From NCBI RefSeq assembly GCF_963678635.1, contig NC_087062.1:67875415-67939414 (forward strand): a DNA stretch of 64,000 nucleotides, read 5' to 3'. The translations under genes were made by a program, and so were the position numbers. Positions 1-11,200 of the stretch are shown here, piece after piece; position 1 is the stretch's first letter; each line of letters starts with the position of its first letter. The stretch is from Symsagittifera roscoffensis. Its lineage: Eukaryota; Xenacoelomorpha; Acoela; Convolutidae. The notes beneath the pieces are model-generated. The model was not told where the DNA came from and did no database searches. It worked only from the letters and a program-made list of their open reading frames with translations.

Positions 1-604
1 AAAAAATTAATCAGATAAAAAATTTAGATAAAAAGATAATCAAGTATCGGATTAGTTCTTGGTACAGGATTAACCTATTTTACACCCACCAAACCCGTTA
101 TCATCTAGTTTTGGTTCAGTTTTATTGTTGGTTGGTGGTTCAGGAACTTCGGAACCTATATCAACTAACTGCCGCGTTTCGACTGCTCGGAATATTTTAT
201 TTAGTTCAAAAGGTTGGCTAGAAACTTTTTATAAAGCCACGAATATGAACTATATGCCCGCTATCAATTTAAGAACTAGTCTGATTCTTTCTCATTTTTT
301 AGAGTGTATATTATTAACTCATGTTTACAAATTCATGTTTAATAATGAATTTTTAAAGGAAAGCGAAACAAAGAAAGTGAAAAAAATCCATTATAATTGA
401 TTGATTATCTGAACAAAGCGAAACAAGGAAAGTGAAAAAAAAACAATTTATGGTGTCATCCTAGTTGTTATATAATCCATTATTGTAATGCATTTCAAAT
501 GAATTCTAATCGTTTTTTTTTTGAGAAAAAACTGGTTTAAATCCATATTTAATCCAATTTTTTTATTATAATGACAACGTAATTTAGTTTTTAGCCCACG
601 TAAT
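1..604. other. AT-rich DNA without a recognisable gene
   Basis: No coding region here can be supported. A 91-codon plus-strand ORF (125-400) has no motif I recognise. A short imperfect direct repeat is visible near 362-385 and 411-440, where AAGCGAAACAA is followed by GAAAGTGAAAAAA. The stretch ends at the 5' end of the first HINE-like element. Confidence 0.6.
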
Positions 605-1136
605 TGTTCCGACTTTCGATACGAATGTAACGGAATAATTGTGCTCGGGGTGGGTTTTTTTTTCTTCAGACAAGTTTCGACTTTTTAACTAGCCATTTTT
701 GACGGAATTTTTTAAATATCATTTGAAAGGTATTGTTGTCCTGAGCTCAAATTTGAAAAGATATTTCACCTGTGATTTTTTTTCGTAAAGTTACGGGGGT
801 TTAAAAATTGTCATTTTGGCCAATTGGGACAATTAACGCGCGATATATTTCGCGCTATTAACGCGTAAGCGGAGAGTTAATCCGTCTTAGAAATTGTTCC
901 AAGTTGGTTAAAAGAAGCTTATTTGCCATAATTAGTTTGTTACAAGGAGTGAAATCTATCCTTTTATGTTTTATATGGCGCGTGGGGGGATGATTTTCAG
1001 TAAAACAATTTCACATTTTAGAAAAAAAAATTCTTTTGTTGTATTTTATTGAATTTCTTAATGTTATTACTGCTCCATAAACCTTAAAAGGCAGTCGGAA
1101 CATTCAGGGCTTTGCCCTGATACGAGCAGTCTTGTT
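605..1136 (+). mobile_element. HINE-like (Helentron-type, non-autonomous) element, copy 1
   Basis: About 530 bp with no coding capacity. It starts with GTTCCGACTTTCGATACGAA and ends with AGTCGGAACATTCAGGG, a short loop, CCCTGA and then ATACGAGCAGTCTTGTT. The 5' GTTCCGACT is the exact reverse complement of AGTCGGAAC just before the 3' hairpin, giving a subterminal inverted repeat. A second palindrome, GCGCGA-TATATT-TCGCGC, lies near the middle. A 3' hairpin about 17 bp from the end, subterminal inverted repeats and no coding capacity match what is known of Helentron-associated HINE/DINE elements. The assignment is inference; an unusual MITE is the alternative. Confidence 0.7.
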
Positions 1137-1266
1137 TAGTTTTGAAAAAGATATCGTCCGACCTTGATTGACAAATCTGAATTTTGCAATAACTTTTTTT
1201 GGGTTTCACACGCACCGCTAAAATTTGATCCTTTGAAAGCCTTATTTAATGAAGTTTAATCTATAA

Positions 1267-1796
1267 TTGTTCCGACTTTCGACACGAAAGTAACGGAAAA
1301 TTTGTGCTCAGGGTGGGTTTTTTTTCTTCAGACAAATTTCGTCTTTTTAACTAGCCATTTTTGACGGAATTTTTTTTTATATCATTCAAAAGGTTTTGTT
1401 GTCTTGAGCTTAACTTTGAAAAGATATTTCACCGGTGATCATTTTTCATAAAGTTATGGGGGTTTAAAGATTGCCATTTTTGCCAATTTGGGACAATTAA
1501 CGCGCGATATATTTCGCGCTATTAACGCGTAAGCGGAGAGTTAATCCGTCTTAAAATTGTTCCAAATTGGTTGAAAGAAGCTTATTTGCCATAATTGATT
1601 TGTTACAAGGAGCGAATTTTATCCTATTGTACTTTAGATGGCGTGTGGGGGGGGGGGGGGGGTGATTTCAAATTTAAGAAAAAAGTTTTTTCATTTCATT
1701 TTACTACATTTAATTTTTTAATGTTATTACTGCTCCATCAACCTTAAAAGGCAGTCGGAACATTCAGGGCTTCGCCCAGATACGATCAGTCTTGTT
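1267..1796 (+). mobile_element. HINE-like element, copy 2
   Basis: Full-length copy of the same family, from GTTCCGACTTTCGACACGAA to CAGTCTTGTT. The poly-G tract that is 6-7 G in most copies has expanded to 16 G here (1647-1662). The 3' hairpin reads TCAGGGC-TTC-GCCCAGA, with one mismatch. It follows copy 1 by about 130 bp in the same orientation. Confidence 0.72.
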
Positions 1797-1961
1797 AAAC
1801 TTCCAACCCAAGAAAAAGTGACGCCGTATAGATTTTGGTGTTAAAAACTTTGAATTATCTATTTTGGAGTTGTCGTGGTACCAAAACGTGTGGTAGCTAA
1901 GGGATCGGAGAGAGTGGTCTCTACCACATATAGCACATACCACCGTGCGACTCTCATTCAC
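1764..1961 (-). CDS. hypothetical ORF with one C2H2 zinc-finger-like motif
   Basis: A 65-codon minus-strand ORF. Near its N-terminus it carries CAIC, twelve residues, then HTFWYH, which fits the C-X2-C-X12-H-X4-H spacing of a C2H2 finger. The last ten codons (NKTDRIWAKP and stop) are antisense HINE copy 2, so the element supplies the stop codon. The start lies 37 bp from the start of a plus-strand ORF at 1999, so the two would be divergently arranged. It could be an exon fragment, a transposon protein remnant or chance. There is no second finger and no splice evidence. Confidence 0.3.
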   Translation of the reverse strand: MNESRTVVCAICGRDHSLRSLSYHTFWYHDNSKIDNSKFLTPKSIRRHFFLGWKFNKTDRIWAKP

Positions 1962-1998
1962 GCCTGTGTTTTATTGAAACGTACTATGTTGTAGGCGA

Positions 1999-2661
1999 AT
2001 GCTGGACGCTTTGATAGAGATCGGCAAAATGGGTGTGGCACAAGCAGAGAACGAACAACTGATGCTGACTAGCTGTGGTATTTGTAGTTGTGTCTATCTT
2101 GCAGTTTCTACGACATCTTCAGTGACTATCGTAATCGGAAAACTCATAGAACTTGATCTCGTTTTGGTCAGTAACAGCGACACAGGAAAAATTCTGCTGT
2201 TAAAACTTCTAAATATAATAGCAATTACTGCATACAGCTTGAACATGCAAGTATCGTTCCTTATACTGTCTGCTCGAAGCGAGTCTTTTAGAGTTCGATT
2301 TTCAATGGCCAAGAAAAGCTTTCTAAGTCTTTGGGCTAAAAAAGAAGGGACTGATGTTGACGTCCAGTTAGAAATAACTCAAGACCAGCATCCGATCAAA
2401 CAAGACGCTGAGAATCCAAAGAATGACGATTCGTCGAATCGGCTTCAGAGCCGATCGGACGTATCGATACCGTCAAATGCTCAGATCAACAAGAACTGGG
2501 TGAAGAAACCAGCAAAAGAACAGCGAAGCGCAAACCCAAAGCGCCGCGCAAAACGAGACCCGAGAAAAATTTCTAGAAGCAATATCTTCAAAAATAAAAT
2601 TGCCGAAAAACCAGCGACGGAGGGGGATAAAACAGTGCGGTTTGGGGAAGCTATACTCTGA
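1999..2661 (+). CDS. hypothetical protein, hydrophobic N-half and basic C-half
   Basis: A 220-codon ORF, less AT-rich than its surroundings and the longest non-repetitive ORF in the left third. Residues about 22-95 are mostly hydrophobic. From about residue 110 the protein is polar, then strongly Lys/Arg-rich (KPAKEQRSANPKRRAKRDPRK), and it ends TVRFGEAIL. I recognise no family. A pyrimidine-rich CTTTTAG near 2285-2291 could be a 3' splice site, in which case only the charged C-terminal half would be a real exon. It lies between HINE copies 2 and 3, so capture of host sequence or chance is possible. Whether it is a real gene is uncertain. Confidence 0.33.
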   Translation: MLDALIEIGKMGVAQAENEQLMLTSCGICSCVYLAVSTTSSVTIVIGKLIELDLVLVSNSDTGKILLLKLLNIIAITAYSLNMQVSFLILSARSESFRVRFSMAKKSFLSLWAKKEGTDVDVQLEITQDQHPIKQDAENPKNDDSSNRLQSRSDVSIPSNAQINKNWVKKPAKEQRSANPKRRAKRDPRKISRSNIFKNKIAEKPATEGDKTVRFGEAIL

Positions 2662-2819
2662 GTGTTTTCATGTACGCATTTGTATTGAGTATTTTCGCAC
2701 AGATCACCGACTTAGCCGGAAGATTTTATATTCCGTTTTCTGGACTTCCTTGAGGACGCAAAAAAAATGACCATAACTTTTTGCGCTGACTTTCGAAGTA
2801 GGTTACGCAATGTAAGTTA

Positions 2820-3059
2820 CGCAAATTGGTTCAAGGAAGCTTATATGCCATAAATGATTTGTTAATAGGAGCAAAATTTATCACTTTATATTTAAATTGA
2901 CATGTGGGGGAGGGGATGTTTTCACAAAAAATCTCATTTTTTTTTCAATTTTTCAATTTTGTTCTATTACATTGAAATTTTTCATGTTATTACTAGTCCA
3001 TAGACCTTAAAAGGCAGTCGGAACATTCAGAGCTTCGCCCTGATACGAGCAGTCTTGTT
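2820..3059 (+). mobile_element. HINE-like element, copy 3 (5'-truncated)
   Basis: Only the 3' ~240 bp of the family is present, from AATTGGTTCAAGGAAGCTTAT to the terminal CAGTCTTGTT. The hairpin is slightly degenerate (TCAGAGC-TTC-GCCCTGA). Its 3' end abuts the 5' end of copy 4 directly, giving CTTGTT joined to GTTCCGAC. Confidence 0.7.
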
Positions 3060-3581
3060 GTTCCGACTTTCATAACGAAAATAACGGAATATTTGTGCTC
3101 GGGGTGGGCTTTTTTTCTTCAGACAAATTTCGACTTCTTAACTAGCCATTTTTGACATAATTTTTTAGATATTATTCGAAAGATATGGTTGTACTGAGCT
3201 TAAATTTGAAAAGATATTTCACCTGTGATCATTTTTCGTAAAGTTATGGAGGTTTGAAGATTACCATTTTGGCTAACTTGTGACAATTAACGCGCGATAT
3301 ATTTTGCGCTATTAACGCGTAAACGGAGATTTTATCCGTCTTAGAAATAGTTTCAAATTGGTTGAAGGAAGCTCATTTGCCTTAATTGGTTTGTTACTAG
3401 AAGCGAAAGCCATCATTTTGTACTTTTTATGGCATGTGGGGGGAAAAGTCTCAAATTAAAAAAAAAATCATTTTATTCGCCCCTTTTTTCATTTTTAATT
3501 TTTCCATGTTAATCTTGCTCCATAGACCTTAAAAGACAGTCGGAACATTCAGGGCTTCGCCTTGATACCGGCAGTCTTGTT
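3060..3581 (+). mobile_element. HINE-like element, copy 4
   Basis: Full-length copy joined head-to-tail to copy 3 without intervening bases. Its sub-variant features (AACGGAGATTTTATCCGTC, GATACCGGCAGTC at the 3' end) are shared with the copies at 23,361 and 27,610, so those three derive from one source by segmental duplication rather than by separate insertion. Confidence 0.72.
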
Positions 3582-4866
3582 AAACTTATAATCGGCCCAT
3601 GATAAAGGATGTTGAAAAAAAATTGTGAGGTAAAATTATTGCAATTCAGTGTATGTAACATGCCTTTTGCGCTTTGAATAAATGTTGCGATATTTGTGTA
3701 TGGATTACTAGGAATTTCAACGTGGCCGAGTAACTTTTCCACAAAATTAGTAGCGTGCCAGGGGGTTGACGCCTTTCCACCTCAATTTTATCCAACGGTG
3801 CCCTTCAAATTATTTCAAAGGGTCTCTTCCTTTTTTGGCCGACGTTTTATGAAGATTTAAAAACTGGTTTTGCGAAAAGCGCAAGCCAAAAAATTTGGAA
3901 TTTTTCAGGAGCGCTGCCAAAAAGTGCCCAAAATTTTTAATGTGTACTGTTTACTGCATAAAGCAGCCAATCGATCTCGAAAGTCATGCCTTTCCGAAGG
4001 TTAATGGCCAGTTGCGAGGATGTTTGACATTTTCATAAGCCATGATTTGAATGTTAAGATTCTGTTTAATTTCTGAGATAAAGTTGATAGAAAGTTCTTT
4101 CAATAGTGCTTCAGTCATCATTTAGACATTTACTGCATGAATTGTTGGTTCCAACTCAATGTTTTTTTTTTTAGTTTTTATCATTTTCCTCATGATAAGT
4201 GTTCTATAAGCTGCCATAATCTTTTCTGCTTAAAAACTCTTGCAGAAAAGCGATTAAAAGTTCTTGTTAACACTAGTTGCTTAAAGAATCATGTTATTTG
4301 CAATCAATCCAATTTGCTCATGATTTCTTGAACTGAAGTAATTCCTAATTTTGAAGTAATTTGTTTTAAAAGACCTAAATTTTGTTTCAAGGCGTTGTCA
4401 CGGCGTTGTTTGCAAAAATCATGCAATATCTTGCAAGATAAGATAACCATCCTCTATCGACTAGGGCTGTCTGAGGCGAGGTCACTAGTTCTTTTAATGT
4501 TAGTTTGAAATAATGTTTGGGCGTTGTAGTATGGTTCTAATGAACTTTCTTTGTTGTTTCTCACTGCTATCCAAACCATATTTTTGTATGGTTTCTACTT
4601 CGATTATATTTGCTTGTTCATCATTGATTGAAGTTATTTAATACAAAAAATCTAACTTTTGGGTCGTATAAAAACGACCCTTGATATGCAATTGTATGAT
4701 AGAGTTTTACTTAGCGTGTTTACTTGTTCAAATATGTCAATAATATTTAAAATTCAAGTTGTAACATTTTTAATATAGCTGAATGTGTCCGGAGGAGGGG
4801 GGGGGGGGGCGTGAATGATTTGAAAGTTCATTACCACGATTAAAAGGAGGAATACTATGTCTCAAA
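3582..4866 (+). repeat. duplicated flank block A (unique part), copy 1
   Basis: Non-coding DNA that recurs almost base for base at 28,129-29,403, about 24.55 kb downstream. Landmarks include GGCCGAGTAACTTTTCC near 3722, a 7-bp-stem hairpin GGGTCGT-ATAAAA-ACGACCC at 4661-4680, and a G13 run at 4797-4809 that is G10 in the other copy. Short ORFs here (minus 3509-3742, plus 4137-4331) are conserved only because the block is duplicated. I see no gene. Confidence 0.8.
4661..4680. other. perfect 7-bp-stem hairpin
   Basis: GGGTCGT and ACGACCC flank a 6-nt AT-rich loop. The same hairpin is conserved in the duplicate block near 29,209-29,228. It sits about 190 bp outside the satellite boundary in both copies. 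Function is unknown, and it is not followed by a U-tract in either direction. Confidence 0.6.
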
Positions 4867-4945
4867 ATGGGCCGGAAATTAAACCCAGGCAGTGGAAAAA
4901 AGATCAAAATATTGGAAACTGATCAGCATTTACTTCAAAATTGGA
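4867..4945 (+). repeat. edge-type satellite monomer, left end of array I
   Basis: A divergent unit with GGAAATTAAACCCAGGCAGTG, then AAACTGATCAGCATTTACTTC, lacking the usual GTGCATAACC core. The same variant occurs at the left end of array II, at its right end, and twice internally near 39.6 and 40.5 kb. Confidence 0.7.
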
Positions 4946-5902
4946 AAATTAGAAACCAAAAACCAGAAAGTTAGAAATGTGCATAACCACTGAATGAAAA
5001 GAAGGATTCTGTCTCGAAATGGGGCTGGAAATCAAAAGTTAGAAATTTAGAAACCAAAATTTAGAAAATAAGAAATTAGCATAACCACTGAATAAAAAGA
5101 AGGGTTCCGTGCCCCAAAAAAAGACTTAAAATCAAAAATTAGAAATTTAGAAACAAAAAAATAAAAAACTATAAATATGCATAACCGCTGAATAAAAAGC
5201 AGGATTCTGTGTCCTAAAATGGGACTGCAAACCAAACATTAGAAATTTAGAAACAAAAAATGTAAAATTAGAAATGTGCATAACTACTGAATAAAAAGAA
5301 TGATTCTGTGTTCCAAAATGGTACTGAAAAACAAAAATTACAAAATAAGAAACCAAAAAAAGACAATTAGAAACGTACATAACCGCTGAATAAAAAGAAG
5401 GATTCTGTGTCCTAAAATGGGACTGCAAACCGAACATTAGAAATTTAGAAACAAAAAATGTAAAAATAGAAATGTGCATAACCACTGAATGAAAAGAAAG
5501 ATTATGTGTCTCAAAAATGGACTGGAAAACAAAAAACAAAAATTAAGAAACCAAAATTAAAAAAAACTAGAATGTGCATAACCTCAGCATAAAAAGCAGG
5601 GTTATGTGTCCCAAAATAGGACTGGAAATCAAAAAATAGAAATTTAGAAACAAAAGTTTTGAAAATTAGAAATGTGCATAACTACTGAATAAAAAGAAGA
5701 AGGATTCTGTGTCCCAGAATGGCCCTGGAAAGCAAAAATTAAAAATTTAGAAACCAAATTCAGAAAATTAAAAATTTTCATAACCACTGAATAAAAAGAA
5801 GGATTCTGTGTCCCAACTTGAAAAATTATAGATTTGCATAACCACTGAAAAAGAAGTAAAAAGAAGGATTCTGTGTCCCAAAATGGGACTGAAAATCAAA
5901 AA

Positions 5903-8250
5903 TTAAAATTTAAGAAACAAAAAATTAAAAAACTTTAAAAATGTGCATAACCACTGAATAAAAAGTAAAAAGAAGGGTTCTGTGTTCCAAAATGGTACTG
6001 AAAAACAAAAATTACAAAATAAGAAACCAAAAAAAAGACAATTAGAAACGTACATAACCGCTGAATAAAAAGAAGGATTCTGTGTCCTAAAATGGGACTG
6101 CAAACCAAACATTAGAAATTTAGAAACAAAAAATGTAAAAATAGAAATGTGCATAACCACTGAATGAAAAGAAAGATTATGTGTCTCAAAAATGGACTGG
6201 AAAACAAAAAACAAAAATTAAGAAACCAAATTCAGAAAATTAAAAATTTTCATAACCACTGAATAAAAAGAAGGATTCTGTGTCCCAACTTGAAAAATTA
6301 TAGATTTGCATAACCACTGAAAAAGAAGTAAAAAGAAGGATTCTGTGTCCCAAAATGGGACTGAAAATCAAAAATTAAAATTTAAGAAACAAAAAATTAA
6401 AAAACTTTAAAAATGTGCATAACCACTGAATAAAAAGTAAAAAGAAGGGTTCTGTGTTCCAAAATGGTACTGAAAAACAAAAATTACAAAATAAGAAACC
6501 AAAAAAAAGACAATTAGAAACGTACATAACCGCTGAATAAAAAGAAGGATTCTGTGTCCTAAAATGGGACTGCAAACCAAACATTAGAAATTTAGAAACA
6601 AAAAATGTAAAATTAGAAATGTGCATAACTACTGAATAAAAAGAATGATTCTGTGTTCCAAAATGGTACTGAAAAACAAAAATTACAAAATAAGAAACCA
6701 AAAAAAAAGACAATTAGAAACGTACATAACCGCTGAATAAAAAGAAGGATTCTGTGTCCTAAAATGGGACTGCAAACCAAACATTAGAAATTTAGAAACA
6801 AAAAATGTAAAAATAGAAATGTGCATAACCACTGAATGAAAAGAAAGATTATGTGTCTCAAAAATGGACTGGAAAACAAAAAACAAAAATTAAGAAACCA
6901 AAATTAAAAAAAACTAGAATGTGCATAACCTCAGCATAAAAAGCAGGGTTATGTGTCCCAAAATAGGACTGGAAATCAAAAAATGGAAATTTAGAAACAA
7001 AAGTTTAGAAAATTAGAAATGTGCATAACTACTGAATAAAAAGAAGAAGGATTCTGTGTCCCAGAATGGCCCTGGAAAGCAAAAATTAAAAATTTAGAAA
7101 CCAAATTCAGAAAATTAAAAGTTTTCATAACCACTGAATAAAAAGAAGGATTCTGTGTCCCAACTTGAAAAATTATAGATTTGCATAACCACTGAAAAAG
7201 AAGTAAAAAGAAGGATTTTGTGTCCCAAAATGGGACTGAAAATCAAAAATTAAAATTTAAGAAACAAAAAATTAAAAAACTTTAAAAATGTGCATAACCA
7301 CTGAATAAAAAGTAAAAAGAAGGGTTCTGTGTTCCAAAATGGTACTGAAAAACAAAAATTACAAAATAAGAAACCAAAAAAAAGACAATTAGAAACGTAC
7401 ATAACCGCTGAATAAAAAGAAGGATTCTGTGTCCTAAAATGGGACTGCAAACCAAACATTAGAAATTTAGAAACAAAAAATGTAAAAATAGAAATGTGCA
7501 TAACCACTGAATGAAAAGAAAGATTATGTGTCTCAAAAATGGACTGGAAAACAAAAAACAAAAATTAAGAAACCAAAATTAAAAAAAACTAGAATGTGCA
7601 TAACCTCAGCATAAAAAGCAGGGTTATGTGTCCCAAAATAGGACTGGAAATCAAAAAATAGAAATTTAGAAACAAAAGTTTAGAAAATTAGAAATGTGCA
7701 TAACTACTGAATAAAAAGAACGAGGATTCTGTGTCCCAGAATGGCCCTGGAAAGCAAAAATTAAAAATTTAGAAACCAAATTCAGAAAATTAAAAATTTT
7801 CATAACCACTGAATAAAAAGAAGGATTCTGTGTCCCAACTTGAAAAATTATAGATTTGCATAACCACTGAAAAAGAAGTAAAAAGAAGGATTCTGTGTCC
7901 CAAAATGGGACTGAAAATCAAAAATTAAAATTTAAGAAACAAAAAATTAAAAAACTTTAAAAATGTGCATAACCACTGAATAAAAAGTAAAAAGAAGGGT
8001 TCTGTGTTCCAAAATGGTACTGAAAAACAAAAATTACAAAATAAGAAACCAAAAAAAAAGACAATTAGAAACGTACATAACCGCTGAATAAAAAGAAGGA
8101 TTCTGTGTCCTAAAATGGGACTGCAAACCAAACATTAGAAATTTAGAAACAAAAAATGTAAAAATAGAAATGTGCATAACCACTGAATGAAAAGAAAGAT
8201 TATGTGTCTCAAAAATGGACTGGAAAACAAAAAACAAAAATTAAGAAAAC
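5903..8250 (+). repeat. higher-order repeats of ~1,350 bp and 472 bp in array I
   Basis: Blocks of monomers recur with offset about 1,347-1,351 bp (for example 5903-6214 with 7250-7561, and 6683-6886 with 8034-8237). A 472-bp offset links the block near 5901 with that near 6373. Unit boundaries are approximate. Confidence 0.65.
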
Positions 8251-11200
8251 AAATTCAGAAAATTAAAAATTTTCATAACCACTGAATAAAAAGAAGGATT
8301 CTGTGTCCCAACTTGAAAAATTATAGATTTGCATAACCACTGAAAAAGAAGTAAAAAGAAGGATTCTGTGTCCCAAAATGGGACTGAAAATCAAAAATTA
8401 AAATTTAAGAAACAAAAAATTAAAAAACTTTTAAAATGTGCATAACCACTGAATAAAAAGTAAAAAGAAGGGTTCTGTGTTCCAAAATGGTACTGAAAAA
8501 CAAAAATTACAAAATAAGAAACCAAAAAAAAGACAATTAGAAACGTACATAACCGCTGAATAAAAAGAAGGATTCTGTGTCCTAAAATGGGACTGCAAAC
8601 CAAACATTAGAAATTTAGAAACAAAAAATGTAAAATTAGAAATGTGCATAACTACTGAATAAAAAGAATGATTCTGTGTTCCAAAATGGTACTGAAAAAC
8701 AAAAATTACAAAATAAGAAACCAAAAAAAAGACAATTAGAAACGTACATAACCGCTGAATAAAAAGAAGTATTCTGTGTCCTAAAATGGGACTGCAAACC
8801 AAACATTAGAAATTTAGAAACAAAAAATGTAAAAATAGAAATGTGCATAACCACTGAATGAAAAGAAAGATTATGTGTCTCAAAAATGGACTGGAAAACA
8901 AAAAACAAAAATTAAGAAACCAAAATTAAAAAAAACTAGAATGTGCATAACCTCAGCATAAAAAGCAGGGTTATGTGTCCCAAAATAGGACTGGAAATCA
9001 AAAAATAGAAATTTAGAAACAAAAGTTTAGAAAATTAGAAATGTGCATAACTACTGAATAAAAAGAAGAAGGATTCTGTGTCCCAGAATGGCCCTGGAAA
9101 GCAAAAATTAAAAATTTAGAAACCAAATTCAGAAAATTAAAAATTTTCATAACCACTGAATAAAAAGAAGGATTCTGTGTCCCAACTTGAAAAAGTATAG
9201 ATTTGCATAACCACTGAAAAAGAAGTAAAAAGAAGGATTCTGTGTCCCAAAATGGGACTGAAAATCAAAAATTAAAACTTTAGAAACAAAAAATTAAGAA
9301 ACTATAAATGTGCATAACCACTGAATAAAAAGTAAAAAGAAGGGTTCTGTGGCCCAATATGGAACTGAAAATCAAAAATTGAAAAATTTAGAAACCAAAA
9401 AACAAAAAATAAGAAAAATTTTTCACCACTTAATAAAAAGAAAGATTACGTTTCTCAAAAATGGACTGAAAAACAAAAACAAAAAATCAATAACCGAACT
9501 TAGAAAACTAGAAATGTGCATAACCACTGCATAAAAAGAAGGGTTCCATGTGCCAAAATAGGACTAGAAATAAAAAATAAAAATTTTAGAAACAACAAAT
9601 TAGAAAATTATAAATGTGCATAACCGCTGAAAAAAAAAGAAGGATTCTGTGTCCCAAAATGGGACTGCAAACCAAAGATTAGAAATTAAGAAACCAAAAA
9701 ATAGAAAAATAGAAAAGTGCATAACCACTCAATGAAAAGAAATATTATGTTTGTCAAAAATGGACTGTAAAACAAAAAACAAAAATTAAGAAACCAAATT
9801 TAAAAAAAACTAGAATGTGCATAACCTCAGCATAAAAAGCAGGGTTATGTGTCCCAAAATAGGACTGGAAATCAAAAAATAGAAATTTAGAAACAAAAGT
9901 TTAGAAAATTAGAAATGTGCATAACTACTGAATAAAAAGAATGATTCTGTGTTCCAAAATGGTACTGAAAAACAAAAATTACAAAATAAGAAACCAAAAA
10001 AAAGACAATTAGAAACGTACATAACCGCTGAATAAAAAGAAGGATTCTGTGTCCTAAAATGGGACTGCAAACCAAACATTAGAAATTTAGAAACAAAAAA
10101 TGTAAAAATAGAAATGTGCATAACCACTGAATGAAAAGAAAGATTATGTGTCTCAAAAATGGACTGGAAAACAAAAAACAAAAATTAAGAAACCAAAATT
10201 AAAAAAAACTAGAATGTGCATAACCTCAGCATAAAAAGCAGGGTTATGTGTCCCAAAATAGGACTGGAAATCAAAAAATAGAAATTTAGAAACAAAAGTT
10301 TAGAAAATTAGAAATGTGCATAACTACTGAATAAAAAGAAGAAGGATTCTGTGTCCCAGAATGGCCCTGGAAAGCAAAAATTAAAAATTTAGAAACCAAA
10401 TTCAGAAAATTAAAAATTTTCATAACCACTGAATAAAAAGAAGGATTCTGTGTCCCAACTTGAAAAAGTATAGATTTGCATAACCACTGAAAAAGAAGTA
10501 AAAAGAAGGATTCTGTGTCCCAAAATGGGACTGAAAATCAAAAATTAAAACTTTAGAAACAAAAAATTAAGAAACTATAAATGTGCATAACCACTGAATA
10601 AAAAGTAAAAAGAAGGGTTCTGTGGCCCAATATGGAACTGAAAATCAAAAATTGAAAAATTTAGAAACCAAAAAACAAAAAATAAGAAAAATTTTTCACC
10701 ACTTAATAAAAAGAAAGATTACGTTTCTCAAAAATGGACTGAAAAACAAAAACAAAAAATCAATAACCGAACTTAGAAAACTAGAAATGTGCATAACCAC
10801 TGCATAAAAAGAAGGGTTCCATGTGCCAAAATAGGACTAGAAATAAAAAATAAAAATTTTAGAAACAACAAATTAGAAAATTATAAATGTGCATAACCGC
10901 TGAAAAAAAAAGAAGGATTCTGTGTCCCAAAATGGGACTGCAAACCAAAGATTAGAAATTAAGAAACCAAAAAATAGAAAAATAGAAAAGTGCATAACCA
11001 CTCAATGAAAAGAAATATTATGTTTGTCAAAAATGGACTGTAAAACAAAAAACAAAAATTAAGAAACCAAATTTAAAAAAAACTAGAATGTGCATAACCT
11101 CAGCATAAAAAGCAGGGTTATGTGTCCCAAAATAGGACTGGAAATCAAAAAATAGAAATTTAGAAACAAAAGTTTAGAAAATTAGAAATGTGCATAACTA

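Noticed and set aside
3509-3742. Minus-strand ORF MEKLLGHVEIPSN… as a gene, also present at 28,056-28,289
   Set aside because: Conservation is explained by the segmental duplication of block A, and its 3' end is antisense HINE sequence; no motif or splice evidence.
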